Origin: Paenibacillus sp.
Lineage (GTDB): Bacteria; Bacillota; Bacilli; Paenibacillales; YIM-B00363
Assembly (NCBI RefSeq): GCF_031177825.1
Contig: NZ_JAPSKE010000002.1
Location: 310,001 to 374,000, forward strand
Length of the DNA: 64,000 nucleotides
Reading direction: 5' to 3'
The position numbers and the translations under genes are program-made. The first letter of the stretch is position 1; the number at the start of each line of letters is the position of its first letter. This document shows, piece by piece, positions 23,253-30,682 of the stretch. The notes under the pieces are model-generated. The model saw nothing but the letters and a program-made list of their open reading frames with translations, was not told the origin of the DNA and ran no database searches.

Positions 23253-24749
23253 TTACACCCGGAACGGCGCCAGCCGTTCGTTCAGCTCGCGCGTCTGTGC
23301 GTATACGTCCTTATAAACCTGGAACAGCTCGGCATAGGTCTCGACGTTGGCGGCTTTCGGCTCGTATGCCGCGCCGTATTCGAGGAACGTCTCCGCGCAA
23401 TCGGCGAGCGACCCGAACCAGCCGCAGCCGACCGCAGCCAACATCGCCGCGCCCATGCCCGGTCCCTGTTCGTTCTTCATCGCGACGACCTCGGCTCGGA
23501 ACACATCGGCTTGAATCTGCAGCCAATCCGGATTTTTCGCGCCGCCGCCGATCGAGACGATGCGGCCGACCGATTTGCCCGCGGCGCGGAACAGCTCGAT
23601 CGATTCGTTCAGCGAGAACGTAATGCCTTCCATGACGGCCCGCGCGAAGTCGGTTCGCGTATGTGACGCGTCCATGCCGACGAAGCTGCCGCGAATGACG
23701 GCATCCGCGTGCGGCGTCCGCTCGCCTACGAGATACGGCGTGTAAAGCAGCCCCTTCGAGCCGACCGGCACGTCGCCGACGCCCTTCAATAACTCTCCGA
23801 AGGGGACGCCCGCCGCGAACGTATCGCGGAACCAACCGAGGCTGTGGCCGGCCGACAACGTGACGCCCATGGCGTAATACGCGTCCGGCGCGGCGTGATT
23901 AAAGAAATGCACCTTGCCGGCGAAGTCGCGGTTCTTATCGTTTTCGTACGCGAGAATGACGCCGGACGTGCCGATGCTGCACATCGCCGCGTCTTCGCTA
24001 AGGATCCCGGCGCCCGTCGCGCCGCACGCATTGTCCGCGCCGCCCGCGAACACCTTCGTCGCAGGCAGGAGCCCCGCCTCGGCGGCGATCTCCGGCAGCA
24101 GCGTGCCGACGAGCGCGCCGGACTCGACGAGCGGCGGGCACAGCGAGCGGTCCACGCCGACGCGCCGCGCGACCTCGTCGCTCCACGCTTTCGCGCGTAC
24201 GTCGAGCAGAAGCGTCCCGGCCGCATCCGACAAGTCCATGGCGATGTCGCCCGTCAGACGGTACCGTACATAATCTTTCGGCAGCACGAACACTTCCCCG
24301 AGCGCATACAACTCAGGTTCGTTCTCCTTCACCCAAAGCAGCTTCGGCAGCGTGAAGCCTTCCAGCGCCGGGTTGCGCGTAATGTCGAGCAGTTCGGCGC
24401 CGAGCGCCGCTTCGATCTCGCGGCATTGCTTCGTCGTGCGCGTATCGTTCCACAGAATCGCATTGCGCACCGGGCGGCGCGCCGCGTCGAGCAGCACCAA
24501 GCCGTGCATCTGGCCCGAGAAGCTGATGCCCTCGATCGACTCCGCAGGCGCCCCCGAGGAGCGGACGACGTCTTGGATCGCCTGAATCGTGCCGCGCACC
24601 CAGTCCTCCGGCCGTTGTTCGCTATGGCCTGACCGCTCCTGAAGGAGCGGGTATTCCCGCGACGCCTCCGCTTTGATCGTTCCGTCTTGGCCTACGAGCA
24701 GCGCCTTGACGGCGCTCGTGCCGAGGTCGATGCCGATAACGTACTTCAT
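23253..24749 (-). CDS. xylB: Xylulokinase
   Basis: 498-residue FGGY-family kinase that phosphorylates D-xylulose with ATP to give xylulose 5-phosphate. Features are YVIGIDLGTSAVKALLV (phosphate 1 motif), ISFSGQMHGLVLLD (the xylulokinase substrate motif), ILWNDTRT, ALEGFTLPKLLWVKENEPE, AGGADNACGATGAG, and GGGAKNPDWLQIQADVF (adenosine site). ATG at 24749 follows GGAGGAG. It lies 72 bases after xylA in the same direction with a hairpin between, and should be controlled by XylR through xylA's promoter. Confidence 0.96.
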   Translation of the reverse strand: MKYVIGIDLGTSAVKALLVGQDGTIKAEASREYPLLQERSGHSEQRPEDWVRGTIQAIQDVVRSSGAPAESIEGISFSGQMHGLVLLDAARRPVRNAILWNDTRTTKQCREIEAALGAELLDITRNPALEGFTLPKLLWVKENEPELYALGEVFVLPKDYVRYRLTGDIAMDLSDAAGTLLLDVRAKAWSDEVARRVGVDRSLCPPLVESGALVGTLLPEIAAEAGLLPATKVFAGGADNACGATGAGILSEDAAMCSIGTSGVILAYENDKNRDFAGKVHFFNHAAPDAYYAMGVTLSAGHSLGWFRDTFAAGVPFGELLKGVGDVPVGSKGLLYTPYLVGERTPHADAVIRGSFVGMDASHTRTDFARAVMEGITFSLNESIELFRAAGKSVGRIVSIGGGAKNPDWLQIQADVFRAEVVAMKNEQGPGMGAAMLAAVGCGWFGSLADCAETFLEYGAAYEPKAANVETYAELFQVYKDVYAQTRELNERLAPFRV

Positions 24750-24770
24750 CCTTGAATCTCCTCCCTAAAG

Positions 24771-24800
24771 AAGGAGGGCCGCCTGTCGGAAGCCCTCCTT
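24771..24800 (-). other. Intercistronic hairpin between xylA and xylB
   Basis: A perfect 9-bp stem (AAGGAGGGC with GCCCTCCTT, 12-base loop) lies 21 bases after the xylA stop, followed on the minus strand by CTTCTTTAG and then the xylB ribosome site. The weak U run suggests a partial terminator or mRNA-stabilising element lowering xylB relative to xylA. Confidence 0.6.
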
Positions 24801-24821
24801 GGTTGCATTTTCAATATGGAT

Positions 24822-26126
24822 TTAGAAAATGTAATCGTTCAGCGTCGCGCGAATTTGCTCGAGACGGCCGGACTTGTTCGTAATCTCGCCCTTGTCGATG
24901 ATGTACGCTTCCAGCGACTTGAAGTCCGCCTTGCCGCTGACGATATCGAGGCCGATGCCGGAACGGAACGATTCGTATCGATCTTCCAGCACGTTCTCCA
25001 GCACCTTGTCTTCGACGAGTTTCGCCGCGACTTTCAGACCGCGCGCGAACGTGTCCATGCCCGCGATATGCGCGAAGAACAAGTCGTCCGCCTCGAACGA
25101 TTGACGGCGCACCTTCGCGTCGAAGTTGACGCCGCCGGAGCCGATGCCGCCGTTTTGCACGATTTCGTACATTGCGAGCGTAACCGAATACAGGTCCGTC
25201 GGGAATTCGTCGGTGTCCCATCCGAGCAGCGTGTCGCCTTGGTTGGCGTCGATCGAACCGAGCATGCCGTTGATGCGGGAGACGTGCAGCTCGTGCTCGA
25301 ACGTATGGCCCGCCAGCGTCGCATGGTTCGCTTCGATGTTCAGTTTGAAGCGGTCTTCCAGACCGTACGTCTTCAGGAACGAGATCGTCGTCGCCGCATC
25401 GAAGTCGTACTGATGCTTGGACGGCTCCTTCGGCTTCGGCTCGATGAGGAATTGGCCCTTGTAGCCGATTTCGTCCGCGTACGCGATCGCCATATGGAAG
25501 AAGCGCGCCAGGTTATCGAGCTCAAGCTTCATGTTCGTGTTCAGCAGCGACTCGTAGCCTTCGCGGCCGCCCCAGAAGACGTAATTTTCCGAGCCGAGCT
25601 CGAGGCCCGTCTCGAGACCCTTCTTCACTTGCGCCGCCGCGTACGCGAACACTTCCGCGTTGCTCGTCGTCGCCGCGCCGTGGACGAAGCGAGGGTTGGT
25701 GAACATATTCGCCGTATTCCACAGCAGCTTCACCTTGCTCGTCTTCATGTAGTCCTTCATCATGCCGACGATGACGTCGAGATTCTTGTTCGTCTCGCGC
25801 AGCGTGGCGCCTTCCGGCGCGATGTCGCGGTCGTGGAAGCAGAAGAACGGAATACCGAGCTTCTCGTAAAATTCGAAGGACGCTTCGACGCGCGCCTTCG
25901 CGAGGTCAAGGCCGGAGCCCTTCCAAGGGCGGATCGCGGTGCCGACGCCGAACGGATCGGAGCCTTCGCCGGTGAATGTATGCCAGTAAGCGCAGGCGAA
26001 TCGAAGATACTCTTCCATCCGCTTGCCGAGAACGATTTCGTCCGGATTATAATGTTTAAAGGCCAGCGGGTTCTTCGAATCCTTGCCTTCGTAACGGATG
26101 TTGCCGATTTCTTTGAAAACGCTCAT
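24822..26126 (-). CDS. xylA: Xylose isomerase
   Basis: 434-residue cytoplasmic isomerase converting D-xylose to D-xylulose. Signatures are [31 protein letters not shown] and [18 protein letters not shown], with the catalytic His/Asp in the [12 protein letters not shown] motif. The length fits the class II enzymes of Bacillales. I chose the ATG at 26126 because it gives the family start ([20 protein letters not shown]) with GGGAGGG about 9 bases upstream. It is the first gene of xylAB, divergent from xylR, with a xyl operator in the promoter region. Confidence 0.97.
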   Translation of the reverse strand: MSVFKEIGNIRYEGKDSKNPLAFKHYNPDEIVLGKRMEEYLRFACAYWHTFTGEGSDPFGVGTAIRPWKGSGLDLAKARVEASFEFYEKLGIPFFCFHDRDIAPEGATLRETNKNLDVIVGMMKDYMKTSKVKLLWNTANMFTNPRFVHGAATTSNAEVFAYAAAQVKKGLETGLELGSENYVFWGGREGYESLLNTNMKLELDNLARFFHMAIAYADEIGYKGQFLIEPKPKEPSKHQYDFDAATTISFLKTYGLEDRFKLNIEANHATLAGHTFEHELHVSRINGMLGSIDANQGDTLLGWDTDEFPTDLYSVTLAMYEIVQNGGIGSGGVNFDAKVRRQSFEADDLFFAHIAGMDTFARGLKVAAKLVEDKVLENVLEDRYESFRSGIGLDIVSGKADFKSLEAYIIDKGEITNKSGRLEQIRATLNDYIF

Positions 26127-26196
26127 CCCTGTAAGCCCTCCCAAGATTTAGTTCTTCGTTAGTATGACCAACTGATTTCAGTCTACCATGAGCAAC

Positions 26197-26221
26197 TTCG
26201 TTTGTCGATACAACAAACTAA
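26197..26221. promoter_or_regulatory. xyl operator (XylR binding site) between xylA and xylR
   Basis: On the minus strand the site is TTAGTTTGT-N7-ACAAACGAA. It is nearly identical to the known Bacillus xylO inverted repeat (TTAGTTTGTT...AACAAACTAA). It sits in the divergent xylA/xylR region, 70 bases before each start, where bound XylR would block both directions. Confidence 0.85.
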
Positions 26222-26243
26222 GTTTCATCATTTTCATAAATTG

Positions 26244-26252
26244 TGCTATGAT
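26244..26252 (+). promoter_or_regulatory. Extended -10 promoter element of xylR
   Basis: TGC-TATGAT forms an extended -10 box 40 bases before the xylR ATG. The region at -35 (TTCATC) is poor, as is usual with an extended -10. The xyl operator lies just upstream of it. Confidence 0.6.
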
Positions 26253-26291
26253 AAGTGAAATCTTGCTGCCGATAGGAGCGAACGAAGCGCC

Positions 26292-27467
26292 ATGAAGTTA
26301 ACCGGCGACCAGACGCTGATCAAACGAATGAATAAATCGCTCGTGCTCGACACGATTCGAGAGCATGCGCCCATCTCCCGCGCGGATATCTCGGCGAAGA
26401 TCGGTCTGAACAAGGCGTCCGTCTCCTCCCTCGTGGCCGAATGGCTGGAGGAACGTCTCGTGCTCGAGACCGGTCTCGGCGAATCGAGCGGCGGACGGAA
26501 GCCCGTCATGCTGTTATATAACGCCGGCGCGGGGTATGCGGTCGGGGTCGACCTGGGCGTCAACTCCGTTTCGGCCGTCCTGACGGACTTGTCCGGGGCC
26601 ATCGTCGCGAAGGAACGGCATCGGCTGCGCGTGTCGGACCCGGCGGCGGTCGCCGACGTCGCGGCGCGGACGATCCGCTCGCTCGCGGACGGCGCGCCCG
26701 CGTCGCCGTACGGCGTCGTGGGCGTCGGGCTCGGCGTGCCGGGCATCGTCGACGACGCCGGCGTCGTGCTCACGGCCCCGAACTTCGGCTGGAGCGACGC
26801 TCCGCTGGCGCAGATGCTCGAGACGCGCGTCTCGATGCCGGTCGTGATCGACAACGAAGCGAACGTCGGCGCCGTCGGCGAGAAGCAGTTCGGGATTGGG
26901 AAGGACATCGGCGACTTAATCTACGTCAGCGCCGGAGTCGGCATCGGCACCGGGCTCATCGTCGACCACAAGCTGTACCGCGGCGCTTCCGGCTTCTCCG
27001 GCGAGCTCGGGCACATGACGATCCAGGCGGATCGAGGGCTCCCGTGCGGCTGCGGCAGCGAGGGCTGCTGGGAGATGTACGCCTCCGAGATCGCCTTAAC
27101 GGCGCGCCCGAGCGTCTCGCCCGAACTTGCGGAGCTCGAAGGCGCTCTTCGTCTCGCGGAGGCGGGCGACGCGGAAGCGATCCGCATCCTGGAGGAGATC
27201 GGGCGCTACCTCGGCATCGGCGTCGCGACGATCGTCAATGCGTTCAACCCGGAGATGACGATCATCGGCAACCGGCTCGCATTGGCGCGGCCTTGGATCG
27301 AGCGTCCGCTGCGGGAAGCGGTCGAACGCCACTCGCTCCGCCACCACCGCGACCGCTCCCGCATCGAGTTCGCGTCGCTCGGGCTCGATTCCGCCGCGCT
27401 CGGCGCCGCCTCCCTTGCGATCTCTCGGTTCCTCGCCGGCGTCAAAGCGGGGGAGGCGTCGCTGTAG
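26292..27467 (+). CDS. xylR: XylR, ROK-family xylose repressor
   Basis: 391 residues. The N-terminal winged helix (SLVLDTIREHAPISRADISA, then LNKASVSSLVAEWLEERLV) is followed by a ROK sugar-binding domain: VGVDLGVNSVSAVLTD, GVGLGVPGIVD, VVIDNEANVGAVGE and the zinc-binding CGCGSEGCWE. This is the repressor released by xylose. It diverges from xylAB across the xyl operator. The ribosome site TAGGAG is 13 bases from the ATG, which is long. After its stop (27468-27545) I see nothing. Confidence 0.95.
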   Translation: MKLTGDQTLIKRMNKSLVLDTIREHAPISRADISAKIGLNKASVSSLVAEWLEERLVLETGLGESSGGRKPVMLLYNAGAGYAVGVDLGVNSVSAVLTDLSGAIVAKERHRLRVSDPAAVADVAARTIRSLADGAPASPYGVVGVGLGVPGIVDDAGVVLTAPNFGWSDAPLAQMLETRVSMPVVIDNEANVGAVGEKQFGIGKDIGDLIYVSAGVGIGTGLIVDHKLYRGASGFSGELGHMTIQADRGLPCGCGSEGCWEMYASEIALTARPSVSPELAELEGALRLAEAGDAEAIRILEEIGRYLGIGVATIVNAFNPEMTIIGNRLALARPWIERPLREAVERHSLRHHRDRSRIEFASLGLDSAALGAASLAISRFLAGVKAGEASL

Positions 27468-27544
27468 GAAGCGCCGGTGCGGCAGGGGGTAGACAGAACT
27501 TTCTACGGCTGCGTCAGCGCTTTACGCTTACATCTGTGACTAGA

Positions 27545-27560
27545 AGCGGAACGTTCCGCT
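27545..27560. repeat. Perfect 16-bp palindrome AGCGGAACGTTCCGCT
   Basis: It lies in the short intergenic region downstream of xylR. It is not next to a start codon, so a genome-wide repeat or protein-binding site is as likely as a local operator. Whether it recurs elsewhere cannot be seen here. Confidence 0.5.
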
Positions 27561-27585
27561 AACATCGGCACTCTTCTCCCGAGGT

Positions 27586-27634
27586 AAAAAGGCCGCTCTC
27601 CATTAAGCGCGTTGCGCCTGTCGAGAGCGGCCTT
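27586..27634 (-). terminator. Terminator at the end of the glycan operon (and of the Uma2 remnant)
   Basis: A perfect 10-bp GC-rich stem (GGCCGCTCTC, 27591-27600, with GAGAGCGGCC, 27623-27632) and a 22-base loop are followed on the minus strand by TTTTTA. It is the first terminator seen downstream of the long minus-strand operon. The opposite side (TT) may also stop xylR transcripts weakly. Confidence 0.85.
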
Positions 27635-27646
27635 CCATAGTTCCAA

Positions 27647-27908
27647 TCATTCCGGCGGGAGATCGCGCGTCAAGTCGTTCATCGTGAACGAGACGCAATC
27701 AAGTCTTTCGGATCGAACCGGCTCCGGAATTCAGAAGGAAAACAAGATTATTACTGAGCGACTGATGCGTAGGCGACGGCGCGGGGCTCATTAGCTCCAA
27801 GCGTCCGTTCGCAACTTCATATCGATGCCCGTCTTCCGGCAGGCTTGTATACGTTTCATAGGTTACTGGAGTCTCGGCAATGAGGTCGGATGTTTTTTTC
27901 GGCTTCAT
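27647..27908 (-). pseudogene. Uma2-family (DUF820) nuclease gene with its core deleted and a frameshift
   Basis: An intact start (ATG at 27908, GGAGGA 7 bases upstream) codes MKPKKTSDLIAETPVTYETY, then HRYEVANGRLELMSPAPSPTHQ and NNLVFLLN, the N-terminal third of Uma2 proteins. It then hits a stop at about 27700. In another frame just downstream is a Uma2-like C-terminus, ERLDCVSFTMNDLTRDLPPE, ending at 27647. About 100 codons with the PD-(D/E)XK catalytic residues are missing between these parts, with the junction near GAATTCCGG. It is 128 bases after the GH2 gene and before the operon terminator. Confidence 0.7.
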
Positions 27909-27960
27909 CGGAACTTCCTCCAACAACGAATCGTTTCCCCTATCATACCATACCGACAAC

Positions 27961-27976
27961 CAGAACGCACGTTCTG
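27961..27976. promoter_or_regulatory. LexA/DinR-box-like inverted repeat upstream of the Uma2 remnant
   Basis: CAGAACG-CA-CGTTCTG contains GAAC-N4-GTTC. It fits the Bacillus SOS-box consensus CGAACRNRYGTTYC except at the two outermost positions. It lies 53 bases upstream of the Uma2 remnant start and after the GH2 mannosidase stop. A TATGAT on the minus strand nearby could be a -10 box. Confidence 0.4.
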
Positions 27977-28036
27977 CACGTTGAACAGCTCCGCCTACCC
28001 GCCGAGCGCGACCGCGAACGACATACGCACGTCCCG

Positions 28037-30619
28037 TTATCCCAGGCGGATCGGCTCCGTATTCCACCCGCGCAGGAGGATGCGCCGCTCCGGCTTCGGC
28101 ACGCCCGAGAACGAGACGTTCACCGTGCGGCTCTCGCCGGGCAACAGATCGAAATCGTTGTCTTCGAAAAAGACATCCCCCCTCTTCTCTAGTTCCCGAT
28201 CGTCCTCGAGCCGCATCCGAATCGCCGCGACGTCGCCCGCGTTGGTTACGCGCACCGCGATCGCGTCCGCGTCTTCCGCCGCCGCGGCCGTCTCCGCCCG
28301 CAGCGATGCCGGCGGCGCCGCGAGCAGCGGCGCTAGATCGGCCGTCGCGCTGAAGACGTACCGGTTCTCGGCGAGCCTGCGGCCCTCCGCGTCCGACAGC
28401 GTCAGGTCGAGGAAAAACCAATCGCTTCGAAGCGACGTCAATGACGAAACGAATGAAGCGAGCCGCGTCGAACCGTTCGCGCCGATCGAGACGGCGGTCG
28501 TCGTCGACGCCTGCGCGTTGCCGTAGCCATCGACGAGCGATGCGGTGAGCGAAACCTTTTCGAGAGAAGTCGTCTTATCGTTCGCCGCCCAAATCTCGGC
28601 CTCGAACGAATCCCTTCCCGCCCACGCTTGCGCCTCGAACGCGGCCGTTACGGACAGCGACCGATACGCGCGCGCGACCGCGTAATACGCGGACTTCGGC
28701 TCGGCATAGTAATCGAGCGCGGACGTGCAGAACGCGTTCGGGAACGGCTCGTTGAACTGCCACGGCAGCGTGCCGCTGCTTTGGTATTGACGGCGCAGGT
28801 TCGACTCCACCGCATACCGCAGCCCCTCCGCCTGCAGCAGCTGGCTGGCGCGAATGAGCGTCTCGACGTCGTCGATGCCTCCGCCGAACGAGCGCTGCAC
28901 GAGCGGTTCGTTGTTCCACCAGGAGCCGCGATGGAAGTAAATCGGATTGTCGCGCGTCGCGGGCAGGCGATGCTCCGGCGCGATCGTCTTGAACAGCGCC
29001 TTCGCGTTCGTCATCCCTTCGACGCCGAATTCGCTGTGAAGCAGCGACGTGCCGCGATTATACAGCTGGTATTGCTCCGCGAGCCCTTGGTGCTCCCATG
29101 GACCGTGAACGTCGTGGAGACCGGTCGGGTCTTTTACGATATTTTCGAGCGTGTTGTTGAACAGCCGGCCGGTCGGCGACGTCGCCAGCCACAGCCGGTC
29201 CGGATCGAGACGGCGTACGGCATCCTTCAGCGCCGCCAGCACGGGTTCGCAATCGTCCAAGGGGCGGCCGTCGTCATGCTGCAGCTCGTTGCCTCCGCAC
29301 CAGATGGCGAGGGAGGGGTGGTTGCGCTTGCGCGGGATGAACCGTTCGGCCTCCCGCACCATCATCTCGACGAATTCCGCGTCCTCGGACGGCTTGTTCG
29401 CGATGCCGGAGCTCGATTGGATGAATTCCTGCCAGACGAGCAAGCCGAGCCGATCGCAGGCTTCGTAGAACGCTTCCTTTTCGATAAGGCCCCCGCCCCA
29501 GACGCGGAGCAAGTTGCAGTTCGCTCGCTGCGCGAGCCGGAGCAGCCGCTCCAGCTTCTCGGGCCGCTCCACGCCGTACATCGCGTCGATCGGCACCCAG
29601 TTCCAGCCTTTCATATATAAGCGGCGTCCGTTCACGACGAGCGTGTACGGCAGCGCCGTCTCGTCCGGCGTCTCGTTGCGCGCCCATTCGATACGCCGAA
29701 TGCCGAACGTCGTCGTCCGCTCGTCCGACGTCGTCATCGTCCCGTCCTGTCCGCGCGCCGACACCGTCACCTTCGCGTCGTACAACGGTTGCGCTCCGGC
29801 TCCGTTCGGCCACCACAGCTCCGGCCGCTCGATGCGCAGCGTCTCCGCGAACGTCGACCGCCCCGGTTCGACCGCGCGCGTCGACGACGCCCTCGCGACT
29901 TCGCGGCCTGCGAGCGACAGCACGATGTCCGTCTCGACGGTCGCCGCCGTCGCCGATTGCAGCGTCGTCGTCACGGCGACGTCCGCTGCCGCGAAGTCGT
30001 CCGTCAGCGCCGGGCGAACGAACGCGTCCTCGACGCGGACGTCCCCGGCCGCTTCGAGATAGACGCGGTCCCAGATGCCCAGATGAATGAGGCGAGGGCA
30101 GAAATCCCACCAATACGTCATTCGGCTCTTATGCGTGCGCACGTATCGCGTCTTGCTTACTTGCGGCTGCTCGTCGGGCGCCCGTTCGATGACGACCGCG
30201 ACGTGGTTGTCGCCGTCGAACCGGATGTGTTCGGTCACGTCGAATTCCGCCGGCACGAACATCCCCCGGTGTTCGCCGAGACGCTTGCCGTTAAGGAAAA
30301 TTTGCGCTTCGTAATCGATGCCGTCGAAGCATAATCGCAGTCGTTGCCCGCGGAACGACGCCGGAACGGCGAACCGCTTGCGGTACGCCCACGTCCGCTG
30401 CGGCACCCATTCGACGAGCAGCGAATTGCGCTCGTAATACGGGTCCGGCACTTCGCCGAGGGCGAGCAGATCGTGCAGCACCGTGCCCGGCACCGTGCCC
30501 CGCCGCCACCAGCGGACGTCCTTCGTGTCCGGCTTCTCCGAATTGCGCCAAATCCAGTCCTCGCCCACGAAGTCTTTAAACTCCCAGTCGCTGCCGTTCA
30601 GCGACAATTTCGTCCCCAC
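28037..30619 (-). CDS. Glycoside hydrolase family 2 beta-mannosidase
   Basis: 860-residue cytoplasmic enzyme (no signal peptide) that should remove non-reducing beta-linked mannose, e.g. from Man-beta-1,4-GlcNAc. It has the sugar-binding domain (GTVPGTVLHDLL, DPYYERNSLLVEWV, FDGIDYEAQIFLNGKRLGEH), an Ig-like domain, then the TIM barrel: YMKGWNWVPIDAMYG, NLLRVWGGGL, the acid/base Glu445 in WCGGNE, and the nucleophile Glu530 in LLHSEFG. The start is a GTG at 30619 with GAGGGGG 7 bases upstream. It is the last intact gene of the 19-kb operon and a close paralogue of the frameshifted GH2 gene just upstream. Confidence 0.93.
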   Translation of the reverse strand: MGTKLSLNGSDWEFKDFVGEDWIWRNSEKPDTKDVRWWRRGTVPGTVLHDLLALGEVPDPYYERNSLLVEWVPQRTWAYRKRFAVPASFRGQRLRLCFDGIDYEAQIFLNGKRLGEHRGMFVPAEFDVTEHIRFDGDNHVAVVIERAPDEQPQVSKTRYVRTHKSRMTYWWDFCPRLIHLGIWDRVYLEAAGDVRVEDAFVRPALTDDFAAADVAVTTTLQSATAATVETDIVLSLAGREVARASSTRAVEPGRSTFAETLRIERPELWWPNGAGAQPLYDAKVTVSARGQDGTMTTSDERTTTFGIRRIEWARNETPDETALPYTLVVNGRRLYMKGWNWVPIDAMYGVERPEKLERLLRLAQRANCNLLRVWGGGLIEKEAFYEACDRLGLLVWQEFIQSSSGIANKPSEDAEFVEMMVREAERFIPRKRNHPSLAIWCGGNELQHDDGRPLDDCEPVLAALKDAVRRLDPDRLWLATSPTGRLFNNTLENIVKDPTGLHDVHGPWEHQGLAEQYQLYNRGTSLLHSEFGVEGMTNAKALFKTIAPEHRLPATRDNPIYFHRGSWWNNEPLVQRSFGGGIDDVETLIRASQLLQAEGLRYAVESNLRRQYQSSGTLPWQFNEPFPNAFCTSALDYYAEPKSAYYAVARAYRSLSVTAAFEAQAWAGRDSFEAEIWAANDKTTSLEKVSLTASLVDGYGNAQASTTTAVSIGANGSTRLASFVSSLTSLRSDWFFLDLTLSDAEGRRLAENRYVFSATADLAPLLAAPPASLRAETAAAAEDADAIAVRVTNAGDVAAIRMRLEDDRELEKRGDVFFEDNDFDLLPGESRTVNVSFSGVPKPERRILLRGWNTEPIRLG

Positions 30620-30682
30620 GTCAGTTCCCCCTCATTTTAAAGACGTTATATCGTTTCATGAAAGCACGCCTCCTCTACGCAC

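Noticed and set aside
22200..23316. Ala-rich open frames in both directions over the Gln-rich gene
   Set aside because: They are the other frames of the CAG/GCA repeat DNA (poly-Ala, Leu/Arg and Ser/Asp versions). Only the Gln frame is bounded by a start at 22739 and a stop just before the terminator.
26127..26291. Possible riboswitch in the xylA leader
   Set aside because: The only clear structure is the xylO inverted repeat; no terminator or long leader stem is present.
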